Assembly (NCBI GenBank): GCA_963771705.1
Contig: CAVYUP010000014.1
Span: 744,001 to 808,000 of the forward strand
From: DATFVA01 sp963771705
Lineage (GTDB): Bacteria > Bacteroidota > Ignavibacteria > Ignavibacteriales > Ignavibacteriaceae
Length of the DNA stretch: 64,000 nucleotides
Direction: 5' to 3'
Within the stretch, counting starts at the first letter, position 1. The number at the start of each line of letters is the position of its first letter. The position numbers and the translations under genes were made by a program. A model generated the notes under the pieces. That model saw only the letters and a list, made by a program, of their open reading frames with translations, was not told the DNA's origin and made no database searches. Of the stretch, positions 1 to 8,770 are shown one piece after another.

Positions 1-2258
1 CGCTGAACCATCTCCTTCAGAGCTCCGGTACCTTTTCCATGGAGTATCTCTACTCTTTCCAGACCTGAAGAATAAGCTCCGTCGAGAAATTTAATTACCT
101 CAAATTCAGCCTGGTCAGCTCTTTCACCTCGAATATCAATCCTTACCTGCTGTCCGGAAGTATCAAACGAATAAGAACCATAACTTATTTCTTCTTTCTT
201 TTCCTTTTTTGCAGGTACAAGTTCATCAGTGTTTAATTTCATTTTAAGATTTCCACTGAGGATTGTGGCTTTCTTCTTGTCGTGCGATAGCTCCAAAATC
301 TTTCCCGTAGTGTTCGTATTCCGGACCGCCACAAAATCTCCAGGTATAAAATCAAATAATTCTTCTTTTTTATCAACTGTTTCTGTAAAATATTCCTTAT
401 TTCTTTCTTTAAGTTCTTTGACGATCTGCTGTGAGGATTTTATAATATCCTTACGCGCATTCGTCTCTTTCAGAGATTTTATAACCTGTTCAATTTTCTT
501 ATTTACACTTTTCAGATAACTATCGGCATCAACTTTTGCCTGTTTCAATATTTCTTTTTTCTCTCTGTTCAGCTGATCTATATTCTTTCTGTAGAGATTA
601 GACAGACCGTTAAGTCTTGTGTTTTCAATCTCCGAATTCTTTAGCTTTTCCTCGAGTTCACGGGATTTCGTTTCTATATCAACCAGAAACTGCTCTATAT
701 TATGTTTTCCAGCGTCCAGGTTTTCTCTGGCTACATTAAGAAATATTTCATCAAAACCTATTCTCTTTGCTATCTCAAAGGCATAGCTTGATCCGGGAAT
801 TCCCTGTCTGAACACATATGTAGGTCTAAGATTCCTGGTGTCAAATTCCATAGCAGCGTTCTGAAATCCCGGTATATCATTAGCGAAGAGTTTAAGACTT
901 CCATGATGAGTAGATGCCATCACTACGGAGCCCTTTTCTTTAAGGAAAAGCAGAACTGCTGAAGCAAGAGCAGAGCCTTCTGAAGGATCAGTTCCTGTGC
1001 CGATCTCATCGAGAAGAACCAAAGATCTTGAAGTAGCCTTATCCAGTATACCTTTAATATTTGAGAGGTGTGAACTAAAAGTAGAGAGGTCATCTTCTAT
1101 TGACTGTTCGTCGCCGATATCCACAAGGATATTATCGAAAAAGTGAAAGTTAGAGTCGGGATCAGCGGGTATATGGATCCCCGCCATCACCATCAGGGAA
1201 AGTATACCTATAGTTTTAAGCACAACGGTCTTTCCACCGGCATTAGGACCTGTAATTATTATGACCTTCTGATCACCCACCGAGAGGTCAAGTGAGACGG
1301 CGGCTTCCCTACCCAGCCGTTTAAGCAAAATTGGATGCCTGCCCCGTGATATAGTAAATGGTTTGTCACCATCGATATCAGGGAAAGAGCCGATTATCTC
1401 AACAGAATATTTAGCCCTGGCAAACACCGAGTCAAGTTCAGCAATTGTCTCAAGGGAAGCTTTTAAACCTGTGCTTTCTTTACCGATAAGCCTGGTAAGT
1501 TCTTTAAGCAGCCGCTCAATTTCTCTTTTCTCTGCGAACGACAGAGAAATAATATCATTATTAAGTTCAAGGGTTTCTTCAGGTTCAATGTAAACAGTCT
1601 GCCCCGTTGATGATTCAGAATGAATAAACCCTTTAATATGTCGTTTATGTTCAGCTTTAACAGGAATAACAATTCTGCCGTCTCTGAGGGTAAGGTAATC
1701 TTCCCGTACTATATCATTCTCAGCAAGTGATTTAACAAGCCGGTTAACCGATCTTACCAGTTCATCGCGTTTGCTATTAATATCTTTTTTAATTCCCGCA
1801 AGCTTAGGACTGGCATCATCCTTAACATCACCATTTTCATTAATTATTTTAGAAATATGATGTTCAAAAAGCTTATCGACGAACAAAGTTGAGGAAAGCT
1901 GATGAAGTCCCGGGGCGATATCCGAATGATTTTTGAGGAACTGGAACAAACTCCTTGAAATAGAGGCAAGTCTTTGTATCTCAAGTATCTTTTTACTGTC
2001 CAGTACCGTTCCCTCGATCCTGCTTCGGGAAAGTTCAGTATCAAGATCTGGTAAGAATTCAAAGGGAGGTGAATTGCGGGAGATTAGAATTTCTTTTGCT
2101 TCATTAACAAGGCCGCCTTCAATCCTTATCAGGTTTATATTATTCAGCGGTTTAAGTTCAGATACCCTTGCCTTCCCTTTTTCTGTGGCGGAATATTTAG
2201 CAATAAACTGAAGTATTTTCTGAAATTCTAATTTATCAGGGGCCTGATGATCAATCAT
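1..2258 (-). CDS. mutS2: Endonuclease MutS2 (3' end beyond window)
   Basis: MutS2 is a MutS-family ATPase with a C-terminal Smr nuclease domain. It acts on branched DNA and, in some bacteria, on collided ribosomes. About 752 codons are present. The Walker A motif GPNAGGKT and the Walker B stretch LVLLDEIGTGTDP are clear, a long charged coiled-coil linker follows, and the last visible residues (HGKGTGALKEMV) are the Smr core, so only a few tens of residues are missing. The ATG at 2256-2258 overlaps the stop of cvpA by 8 bp (ATGATTGA), which indicates translational coupling in a yqeY-cvpA-mutS2 unit. Family assignment is secure; the role in this organism is inferred. Confidence 0.96.
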   Translation of the reverse strand, partial: MIDHQAPDKLEFQKILQFIAKYSATEKGKARVSELKPLNNINLIRIEGGLVNEAKEILISRNSPPFEFLPDLDTELSRSRIEGTVLDSKKILEIQRLASISRSLFQFLKNHSDIAPGLHQLSSTLFVDKLFEHHISKIINENGDVKDDASPKLAGIKKDINSKRDELVRSVNRLVKSLAENDIVREDYLTLRDGRIVIPVKAEHKRHIKGFIHSESSTGQTVYIEPEETLELNNDIISLSFAEKREIERLLKELTRLIGKESTGLKASLETIAELDSVFARAKYSVEIIGSFPDIDGDKPFTISRGRHPILLKRLGREAAVSLDLSVGDQKVIIITGPNAGGKTVVLKTIGILSLMVMAGIHIPADPDSNFHFFDNILVDIGDEQSIEDDLSTFSSHLSNIKGILDKATSRSLVLLDEIGTGTDPSEGSALASAVLLFLKEKGSVVMASTHHGSLKLFANDIPGFQNAAMEFDTRNLRPTYVFRQGIPGSSYAFEIAKRIGFDEIFLNVARENLDAGKHNIEQFLVDIETKSRELEEKLKNSEIENTRLNGLSNLYRKNIDQLNREKKEILKQAKVDADSYLKSVNKKIEQVIKSLKETNARKDIIKSSQQIVKELKERNKEYFTETVDKKEELFDFIPGDFVAVRNTNTTGKILELSHDKKKATILSGNLKMKLNTDELVPAKKEKKEEISYGSYSFDTSGQQVRIDIRGERADQAEFEVIKFLDGAYSSGLERVEILHGKGTGALKEMVQ

Positions 2259-2775
2259 TTAAAGTATCTTTATCATTTATATATTCTTTAATTTTTCTCC
2301 TTGCATCGGGCGTATAGTCGCTTAGCAAATTAATAGTTCCGGGGATAATTCCATGAACAGGCGTATAGAAAAGTGAATCTTTTCTATCCTGATCCGAAGG
2401 GACACTAAATATATTTAATATATAAAGTGCGGCGCTTATAAAAAACAGAACCTGTATCATACCGATCACACCGCCGATAATCTGGTTTAAGAGATTATTG
2501 ACCTTATCGAAAGGATGGATTACCCGTTTAAGGACAGCAAAAAGAACCAGTGTTCCTATAAATATTACAGCCCCGGCTATAAGTTCAGACAAATAATATT
2601 CGATCCCGAGTGCAGCATCCATATATTTACCGAGAGCCGATGCATAATTTATTGCAAGCACAACAGCAAGAATAAAACCCGTGAAGCCAATAATTTTTCT
2701 AACAAATCCATCTTTGAATCCAAGGATGAATCCGATAAGTGTAATAATTATAATTACAGCATCAACAAGGTTCAA
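2251..2775 (-). CDS. cvpA: CvpA family membrane protein
   Basis: A 174-residue inner-membrane protein with about four hydrophobic segments. The N-terminus (DAVIIIITLIGFILGFKDG) has the D...G.KDGF pattern typical of the CvpA (colicin V production) family. CvpA proteins are linked to envelope homeostasis and often sit beside mutS2, as here. The start is one base after the yqeY stop and the stop overlaps the mutS2 start, so the three genes are probably co-transcribed. The C-terminal third is charged and probably cytoplasmic. The molecular function of the family is poorly defined. Confidence 0.9.
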   Translation of the reverse strand: MNLVDAVIIIITLIGFILGFKDGFVRKIIGFTGFILAVVLAINYASALGKYMDAALGIEYYLSELIAGAVIFIGTLVLFAVLKRVIHPFDKVNNLLNQIIGGVIGMIQVLFFISAALYILNIFSVPSDQDRKDSLFYTPVHGIIPGTINLLSDYTPDARRKIKEYINDKDTLND

Positions 2776-3225
2776 TTATTTCCCCAGGTACTCTTCAACC
2801 GCAGAACGAACATCTTTTCCATCAGCTTTTCCCTTAAGTTCTTTCATAGCAGCAGGCATAAGTTTAGGGAAATCATCCTTTGATACAGCACCAACCTCCA
2901 CGGCGATTCTTTCAACCGCAGCTTTTATCTCTTCTTTTGAAAGCGGTTCAGGAAGGTACTCTCTAAGGATTTCCAGTTCATTTTCCTCCTTGACAGCAAG
3001 ATCTTCTCTTCCGGCGTTTCTGAACTGTTCTATTGAATCTTTCCTTTTCTTTGCCGCCCCGGTAAGAAGCTTAACCTCCTCTTCGGAGTTCAGTTCTTTA
3101 CCGCTGCCGCTCTTCTCAAATTCAAGGATAAGCGCCCGTATTGAACGTATAGTTTCAGTTCTAACTTTATCACCGGACTTCATTGATGTTTTAAGATCCT
3201 GGTTAATTCTTTCAGTTAAATTCAT
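2776..3225 (-). CDS. yqeY: GatB/YqeY domain-containing protein
   Basis: A 149-residue YqeY homologue at the usual family length. It has an N-terminal helical half (LTERINQDLKTSMKSGDKVR) and the C-terminal helical bundle shared with the tail of the GatB amidotransferase subunit (REYLPEPLSKEEI, then KLMPAAMKELKGKADGK). That tail contacts tRNA in GatB, so a tRNA-linked role is usually proposed for YqeY, but none is established. It is the first gene of the yqeY-cvpA-mutS2 unit, lying downstream of the exbD terminator, so it probably has its own promoter in the 80 bp before it. Confidence 0.93.
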   Translation of the reverse strand: MNLTERINQDLKTSMKSGDKVRTETIRSIRALILEFEKSGSGKELNSEEEVKLLTGAAKKRKDSIEQFRNAGREDLAVKEENELEILREYLPEPLSKEEIKAAVERIAVEVGAVSKDDFPKLMPAAMKELKGKADGKDVRSAVEEYLGK

Positions 3226-3241
3226 AGACGCCTCTTAAATT

Positions 3242-3276
3242 AAAAAAAGGCAGGTAGTTATAAAACCAGCCTGCCT
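3242..3276 (-). terminator. Rho-independent terminator after the exbB-exbD-exbD operon
   Basis: On the minus strand AGGCAGG pairs with CCTGCCT around a 15-nt loop, and inner GGT/ACC can extend the stem. It is followed directly by seven T residues. It lies 29 bp past the second exbD stop and separates that operon from yqeY. Confidence 0.85.
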
Positions 3277-3304
3277 CAAACATAAACAATTATAATAAGG
3301 AAAC

Positions 3305-3718
3305 TCAGATCTTGATATTTGCCGAATAGTTAATTCTCAAACAGTATGCTTTTCGGAGTTCCTGCTGGATATCGGTTACAAGTCCCATATCCGTTCCTTT
3401 ATCAATTCTAAGCGAAACAATAACGTTAGGTAATTCCTGTCTCTTAGCATACATAATGGGTTCAACTTCACTCAGCTTAACAATACTATCATTTATCTGT
3501 ATCCTTCCGCTTTTTCCTACCCAGATATAAGAGATAAGACGTTTGTTCTCAATCTTCTCAATTGCTTTTGCTTCAGGTAATTTGAAGTCAACCAGGACAT
3601 CTACCTCCCTCAGAGTTGTAGTAACCATGAAGAAAAGCAGGAGCATAAACACAATATCCGGCATTGATGCGGTAGGGATTTCCTGTTTAGTACTGGCTCT
3701 TCTTTTTTCAAATTTCAT
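3305..3718 (-). CDS. exbD: ExbD/TolR biopolymer transport protein (second copy)
   Basis: A 137-residue single-pass inner-membrane protein. The N-terminal helix carries the conserved membrane aspartate of ExbD/TolR in the context PTASMPDIVFMLLLFFMV (about residues 17-34), which conducts protons with the ExbB pentamer. A periplasmic domain follows. It is the third gene of the ExbB-ExbD-ExbD set, 18 bp after the first exbD. Two divergent ExbD subunits are common in Bacteroidota-type TonB systems. No tonB is adjacent. The complex should energise outer-membrane receptors such as the one at 36660-39605. Confidence 0.94.
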   Translation of the reverse strand: MKFEKRRASTKQEIPTASMPDIVFMLLLFFMVTTTLREVDVLVDFKLPEAKAIEKIENKRLISYIWVGKSGRIQINDSIVKLSEVEPIMYAKRQELPNVIVSLRIDKGTDMGLVTDIQQELRKAYCLRINYSANIKI

Positions 3719-3736
3719 TATACAAACCTTAACTTT

Positions 3737-4264
3737 TTATTTTTTTACTGATTCAGGTTCCGCAAGCGATATAATAATTGGGATTTTATCTTTAACTACA
3801 TCCTGCTGTTCAGGGACGAGGTCGTCAAATTTCTTCCCATAGTGCTGATTTGAATATTCATCCCTAACTTCAAAGTAAGCCTGTTTAATCTGATCCAATG
3901 CCTGGATATAGGTATTGTAGTTAGTCTTTCTGTCTGTTTTTACGGATACAATGAGCTTTTTATTAGAAGGAAGTTCAATTTTCGAGATTATTCTCGGCTT
4001 TAAATTATTTTTTATCTGAAAGACTGGAACGGGATTCCCGTCGACTAATACATCACCGTTCTCATTGATCAATATAGCAGCCATCCTGGATTTATCAACT
4101 TTTACATTCTCAGGATTTTCAACATATTCAGGCAAAGTAAGACCGATACCTGTATCCACATCGATAACTGTTGCAACCAGGAAGAAAAGCAGCAGCAGGA
4201 ACGCGATGTCAGCCATCGAACTAGTCGGTATAGTGGCTTCCGCCATTTTTCGTTTTTTTAACAT
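3737..4264 (-). CDS. exbD: ExbD/TolR biopolymer transport protein (first copy)
   Basis: A 175-residue ExbD paralogue. The transmembrane helix with its essential Asp is seen in PTSSMADIAFLLLLFFLVAT (about residues 13-32), and the remainder is a periplasmic domain longer than that of the next copy (an extra C-terminal stretch ending LAEPESVKK). It lies 57 bp after exbB and 18 bp before the second exbD. The longer periplasmic part suggests that the two ExbD proteins are not interchangeable, but this is inference. Confidence 0.94.
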   Translation of the reverse strand: MLKKRKMAEATIPTSSMADIAFLLLLFFLVATVIDVDTGIGLTLPEYVENPENVKVDKSRMAAILINENGDVLVDGNPVPVFQIKNNLKPRIISKIELPSNKKLIVSVKTDRKTNYNTYIQALDQIKQAYFEVRDEYSNQHYGKKFDDLVPEQQDVVKDKIPIIISLAEPESVKK

Positions 4265-4321
4265 TGCTGATTACTTTTAATAGTTAATATTACAATACTT
4301 CTAAGGACAAGTTAATGTTCC

Positions 4322-5020
4322 TTAAACTTTACCTTTTGCTTTAAGTTCATATAAAGCATCTATAAGTTCAACAGAGCTTTCTTCCATATCTCCAACCAGC
4401 CTGTCAATCCTTGAAATAAAGTAATTATAAAATACCTGCAGAATCATAGCAACAACAAGACCGAACAATGTTGTTAAAAGAGCAACTGAAATACCTTCTG
4501 CTACGATTGCAGGAGAAATCTGTGCTGCTTCTTTAATAGCATCGAATGCCTGAATCATACCCTGAACAGTTCCGGTGAAACCAAGCATAGGAGCAATAGT
4601 GATAAAGGTGGAGATCCAGATCATTCCTCTTTCAAGGAAACTCATTTCAATTCCGCCATAGGCAATAATTGCTTTTTCGGCAGCCTCGAGACCTTCATCC
4701 GCCCTGAGCAGACCTGCATGGAAAACGGAAGCAACGGGACCTCTCGTATTTCCGCATACTTCTTTAGCCCTTTCAACACCGCCCTCATCGAGAGCTCTTC
4801 TAACTTTAACGATAAAATCCTTTGTGTTTACTTTGGCTCTTGATAGGGTCCAAAATCTTTCAAATGAAAATGCGAGTCCAAGTATAAGACATACAAGGAT
4901 CGGCCACATAAAGCCGCCGCCAGCTACAAATTTTTCTGATAACCAGTTTAAAGCACCCTGATCTTGATTAGCCTGCGCAATCACATTTATCATTGCCGAG
5001 ATAATCCCAATAAAGTCCAT
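4322..5020 (-). CDS. exbB: ExbB/TolQ/MotA family proton channel protein
   Basis: A 232-residue ExbB homologue and first gene of the exbB-exbD-exbD operon. Hydrophobic segments lie near residues 35-55, 135-160 and 175-200. The conserved MotA/TolQ/ExbB core APMLGFTGTVQGMIQAFDAI followed by AEGISVALLTTLFGLVVA is intact. A strong AGGAGGT lies about eight bases before the ATG. With ExbD it forms the proton-driven motor that powers TonB-dependent uptake or Tol-type envelope maintenance. The window cannot distinguish these, but the downstream chitin TonB receptor makes TonB coupling plausible. Confidence 0.95.
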   Translation of the reverse strand: MDFIGIISAMINVIAQANQDQGALNWLSEKFVAGGGFMWPILVCLILGLAFSFERFWTLSRAKVNTKDFIVKVRRALDEGGVERAKEVCGNTRGPVASVFHAGLLRADEGLEAAEKAIIAYGGIEMSFLERGMIWISTFITIAPMLGFTGTVQGMIQAFDAIKEAAQISPAIVAEGISVALLTTLFGLVVAMILQVFYNYFISRIDRLVGDMEESSVELIDALYELKAKGKV

Positions 5021-5181
5021 ATAAAGTAACCTCCTAATAAATTAAAAAATGATCTTTTGAGGAGAGATAGGCTCCAATAAATTTCTTAAAAAGACCTCGT
5101 TACAATAACTATTTCGAAAAACAAAGTCAATAAATATTTAGGTAGTAAATGTAACTAAAATTCCTGATTAAAGCCTAGAAT

Positions 5182-5871
5182 TCAAACATTAAATCTTGAT
5201 GCCAGTCTCAAAACATTTCCGGATACAAAATTATAATTCTCAAAAAGGCTATGCGCAAAGCGGCCGATTTCCTCCGGTTTTGTCCATTCGCTGTAATCGC
5301 TGTTCTTCATCCACTCCCTGTTGGCCAGGGTATCTATTATATAGGGGGCAATTGCATTTACACTTAGTTTAATAGCTTTTCCCTCGAGCGAAAGAGTTTT
5401 AACCAGATGAATTAATGCGCTTTTTGAAGTTCCGTAAGCACCTTTTCCCTCTTCAGGATTTATACCTGTTTCAGCAGCTGTAAAGCAAATGGAACCTCCG
5501 GCGGATTTCTCTACCAGCTTTGAGAAATATTTTGCTATAAAAAAGTTAGCTTTCAGGTTCATGTCCATCATCCTGTTCCATTCATTCTCTTCGGTATCCA
5601 TTATCTTTTTCCCACCGGCAAACCCACCAACAGTGCTATAGAGGAAAAAGAGCGTCTCTTTCGAAGGCTCGATGCTCTTAAAAGCGTCCGCCGCATTCTG
5701 TTCCACAGAAAGATCACCGATATTAATAATAACATCAGTTTCTTCGGTATTTTTTCCCTCAATATCGAAGTCAAAAAGATAAAGCTTATCGTATTTTTTT
5801 TTCCGGAAAGCCGCTGACACGCCCTTTCCAAGGGCTCCGTTCGCCCCGAAGATAAGCACTTCTCTTCTCAT
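5182..5871 (-). CDS. SDR oxidoreductase resembling dihydropteridine reductase
   Basis: A 229-residue short-chain dehydrogenase/reductase. The dinucleotide-binding motif is GANGALGKG near the N-terminus and the catalytic pair is in YGTSK (about residues 146-150). The C-terminal half, with TLANREWMKNSDYSEWTKPEE and then SGNVLRL, recalls the pattern of quinonoid dihydropteridine reductases (substrate loop, W-T/P, SGxxxxV), so a pterin or related substrate is possible. That likeness is from memory and not computed. It lies one base after the stop of the EEP nuclease gene, so the two may be co-transcribed although their functions do not obviously match. Confidence 0.82.
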   Translation of the reverse strand: MRREVLIFGANGALGKGVSAAFRKKKYDKLYLFDFDIEGKNTEETDVIINIGDLSVEQNAADAFKSIEPSKETLFFLYSTVGGFAGGKKIMDTEENEWNRMMDMNLKANFFIAKYFSKLVEKSAGGSICFTAAETGINPEEGKGAYGTSKSALIHLVKTLSLEGKAIKLSVNAIAPYIIDTLANREWMKNSDYSEWTKPEEIGRFAHSLFENYNFVSGNVLRLASRFNV

Positions 5872-5872
5872 T

Positions 5873-6922
5873 TTAATCCTCCTTGCGATTTATAATAAAC
5901 TTTGCGGTTACCGGGAAATGATCGCTGTAGCCTCCGAGGTACCTGTTTCCTCCGTATGTAGGAAAAGGAGAACCGGCATATTTCCCAGTCTGTTCAACTA
6001 TAAAATCGGGTTTGTATATATTAAAAGATCCGCACAAATAGTGTATGCTTTTTCCTACCAGTAAAGAGTGAGAAACTATTATCTGGTCGAGCATATTCCA
6101 GTCATTACGGTATTTGTAAGATCCGAGTCCTTCATTATATGATTCATACGCCAGGTTGTATAACTCGTAAGGGGCACTCTCTGTAAAACTTTCCGGCAGC
6201 GAATCACATAAAAAAGGCTGAGCGCCCAAGGTATTAAGAATTGAAGTATTAGTAGGTTCATCATTAAAGTCGCCCATTATAATTATTAATGATGACGGGC
6301 TGTGTGATAATATTTTATCTACATTCATCTTCAGTACACGGGCTGCGGTGATTCTATTTATTTCAGATTCACTTTCTCCTCCGCGTCTGCTTGGCCAATG
6401 GTTCTCAAACACATGAAGGGTATCATTTTTCTTAGAGAGCAGAGTTACACCGAGAACAAGTCTTGTAGGGTATTCATCAGGAAGGTGGATAGTGTCTCCT
6501 GTCACAGCAAGAACCGAAAAAAGGTCGCTCCTGTAAATCAGACCATTATCTATACCGCGATTATCCGGAGATTCAAGGTAGGCGGTAGAGTAATTCATAC
6601 CCGGGAGAAATCTGCTGATCATGCTATCGAGCAACGCCTGATGTTCAACCTCAACAACTCCCAGAACATCGGGTCCCCTGTTCCCATTCATTGACTTTAT
6701 CACCCTTGAAAGGTTATAAAGCTTTTTATCAAGTTTTTCCGTATTCCATTGTTTAACGCTGTCTGGAAGGAATTCCTCATCATTTTTTAATGAGTCATGT
6801 ACAGTATCAAAAAGATTTTCCAGGTTCCAGGAAGCGGCAAAAAGAGTATCCCGTCCCCTTTCCTGCGCAAAAGAATTTAAGGAGATAAAGAGGATGGTTA
6901 AAAGTATTGAGAATATTTTCAT
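5873..6922 (-). CDS. Secreted endonuclease/exonuclease/phosphatase (EEP) family protein
   Basis: A 349-residue protein with a signal peptide (about 19 residues, ending SFAQ). The EEP fold is shown by the N-terminal ASWNLENLFD motif, the Mg-binding glutamate region VVEVEHQALLDS, the catalytic GDFNDEP around residue 218 and the terminal GYSDHFPV histidine motif. Members are metal-dependent phosphodiesterases acting on nucleic acids, phospholipids or phosphoinositides; the substrate here is unknown. The signal peptide places it in the periplasm or outside, so nutrient nucleic-acid degradation is reasonable. It starts 24 bp after kup ends and abuts the SDR gene. Confidence 0.88.
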   Translation of the reverse strand: MKIFSILLTILFISLNSFAQERGRDTLFAASWNLENLFDTVHDSLKNDEEFLPDSVKQWNTEKLDKKLYNLSRVIKSMNGNRGPDVLGVVEVEHQALLDSMISRFLPGMNYSTAYLESPDNRGIDNGLIYRSDLFSVLAVTGDTIHLPDEYPTRLVLGVTLLSKKNDTLHVFENHWPSRRGGESESEINRITAARVLKMNVDKILSHSPSSLIIIMGDFNDEPTNTSILNTLGAQPFLCDSLPESFTESAPYELYNLAYESYNEGLGSYKYRNDWNMLDQIIVSHSLLVGKSIHYLCGSFNIYKPDFIVEQTGKYAGSPFPTYGGNRYLGGYSDHFPVTAKFIINRKED

Positions 6923-6946
6923 AGATTTTAAGAGGATAAATAAATT

Positions 6947-8770
6947 TTATAATTCAAGTCGTGTAGTAACACCGTGAAGCTTATTAGACTGTAGTTTGTA
7001 AAATGCCACAAAGTTTGGGGCAAGCTTTTTCAATGTAGCAAAGATCTTCAGCCAGATCTTGTTTGTAACTATATCCTCCGAACCATAGAAAATTACTTTT
7101 TCAGTTATTCCATTTGCTTTCAGAAGATGAGGAATGTCGACAAATTCCATATAACCTGTTTGGATGATGATTCCACCGAGACCATGAGCAAGGTTATCCA
7201 CCTTTCTGAATGCTGTGCCGTAAGGTGAATCCGTAGTCTCTATAGAAACCAATATGTTTTTTTCGTATATAATATTCCCCCTGATGATGCAATGAACAAC
7301 ATACGGCGGAACGTTATTAAGGTCTTTTGTAAAAAAGAGAGCGGTACCGATTATATTATTACCAAGTCTATAGATCTGCTCATAGCTTTCCTTAAATACA
7401 TCAAAAGGGAGAGGTCTGAAGGAATGGTACATTGCTTTATGTCCTGAAGACCACAATTGAATGACCATGAACGGAATAAGAGCAACCACTATTGACCAGT
7501 ATCCTCCATGAGGGATTTTATTCATTACCGCCACCAGGAAGAGAAGATCAACCACAAAAACCACAGCGGCGATCCCCATCTTAGCTTTTTTATCTTCAAT
7601 TCTGAATATCCAGATCATAAACATTGCGCTAATTGTCATAGTAGCAGTTACAGCAAGACCATAAGCCGCAGCAAGGTTATCAGACTTGCGGAAGAAGAAA
7701 ATCATAAAAAGAACGGCAATAAGCAGCACCCAGTTGACCACACCAATATAAATCTGTGATTTAAGGTGGGTAGATGTGTACTTTACTTTCATTAAGGGGA
7801 AAATACGCGTGGTTATACCCTGGTACACAAGACTCATAACAGCGCTTATCATAGCCTGTGACGCGATAATTGTAGCGAGCAAAGTAAGGATAAGAAACGG
7901 AACGTAAAAGATATCAGAAATTGATCTGATCATACCGAACAGGACAAATTCTGTATTCTGAGAGGAAAGCAGGTAAGCACCCTGTCCGAAATAATTTATA
8001 ACCAGCGCGAAAAAGACAAAATACCATGCGTGTCTTATGGGCTGACTGCCCAGATGTCCCATATCCGCATAAAGTGCTTCACCACCTGTGGCGCACAATA
8101 TTACTTCACTGAGCACGAAGAAACCGGTCCATCCATTATGCAGCATGAATTCCACAGCATAATGAGGGCTGACAGCCGCGAGCACGCCAGGCATTTGAAC
8201 CAGGGAATAAATTCCCGAAAGCAGCAGGGCCGAAAACCACACTATCATTATGGGGCCAAAAGAGGCGGAGACCTTATCAGTTCCCCGTGACTGAAAAGAA
8301 AAAAGGAGAACAGTAATTACACAGGTAATAAGAATTATTGTGCTTACATCTATATGTCCAACCGAAGGAATAAGCTGTAATCCCTCCACAGCGGACAAAA
8401 TACTTATTGCAGGAGTGATAGCTCCATCACCCATTAAGAGAGACACGCCGACAAATCCAAGAAATGAGGCAAAAGCCGCTCTTCTTCCGGTTTTGACGTT
8501 TTTGGCAAGAATTTCCTTAAGCACAATTATTCCACCTTCACCTTTGATACTAAGGCTCATTGCCAACCAGGCATATTCAACTGTAACGAGAATTATGAGA
8601 GACCAAAAGATGAGCGATAGTGCCCCCATCAGGTTCCTGTAGGTAGGAGAGGTAAGGGTAAAAATAACGGTTAAGGTGTAAATAGGGCTGGTTCCGATAT
8701 CGCCGAAAACCAATCCCATTGCTTTCACAATGTCTTTGAAAGAAGAAAATTTAAAGGTGCTTTTAGCCAT
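6947..8770 (-). CDS. kup: KUP/HAK family potassium transporter
   Basis: A 607-residue polytopic inner-membrane protein, close in length to E. coli Kup. It imports K+ with protons. The family signature GLVFGDIGTSPIYTL is at residues 20-34, GVSLLMGDGAITPAISILSAVEG follows, and about 12 hydrophobic helices precede a soluble C-terminal domain of about 150 residues. It is transcribed divergently from polA across a 622-bp intergenic region with unusual 11-bp repeats. No kdp or trk gene is nearby. Confidence 0.96.
   Translation of the reverse strand: MAKSTFKFSSFKDIVKAMGLVFGDIGTSPIYTLTVIFTLTSPTYRNLMGALSLIFWSLIILVTVEYAWLAMSLSIKGEGGIIVLKEILAKNVKTGRRAAFASFLGFVGVSLLMGDGAITPAISILSAVEGLQLIPSVGHIDVSTIILITCVITVLLFSFQSRGTDKVSASFGPIMIVWFSALLLSGIYSLVQMPGVLAAVSPHYAVEFMLHNGWTGFFVLSEVILCATGGEALYADMGHLGSQPIRHAWYFVFFALVINYFGQGAYLLSSQNTEFVLFGMIRSISDIFYVPFLILTLLATIIASQAMISAVMSLVYQGITTRIFPLMKVKYTSTHLKSQIYIGVVNWVLLIAVLFMIFFFRKSDNLAAAYGLAVTATMTISAMFMIWIFRIEDKKAKMGIAAVVFVVDLLFLVAVMNKIPHGGYWSIVVALIPFMVIQLWSSGHKAMYHSFRPLPFDVFKESYEQIYRLGNNIIGTALFFTKDLNNVPPYVVHCIIRGNIIYEKNILVSIETTDSPYGTAFRKVDNLAHGLGGIIIQTGYMEFVDIPHLLKANGITEKVIFYGSEDIVTNKIWLKIFATLKKLAPNFVAFYKLQSNKLHGVTTRLEL

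Noticed and set aside
2681..3238. 185-codon plus-strand frame opposite yqeY and cvpA
   Set aside because: It is the shadow of two genes with clear family motifs on the minus strand; its serine/phenylalanine-rich translation has no domain.
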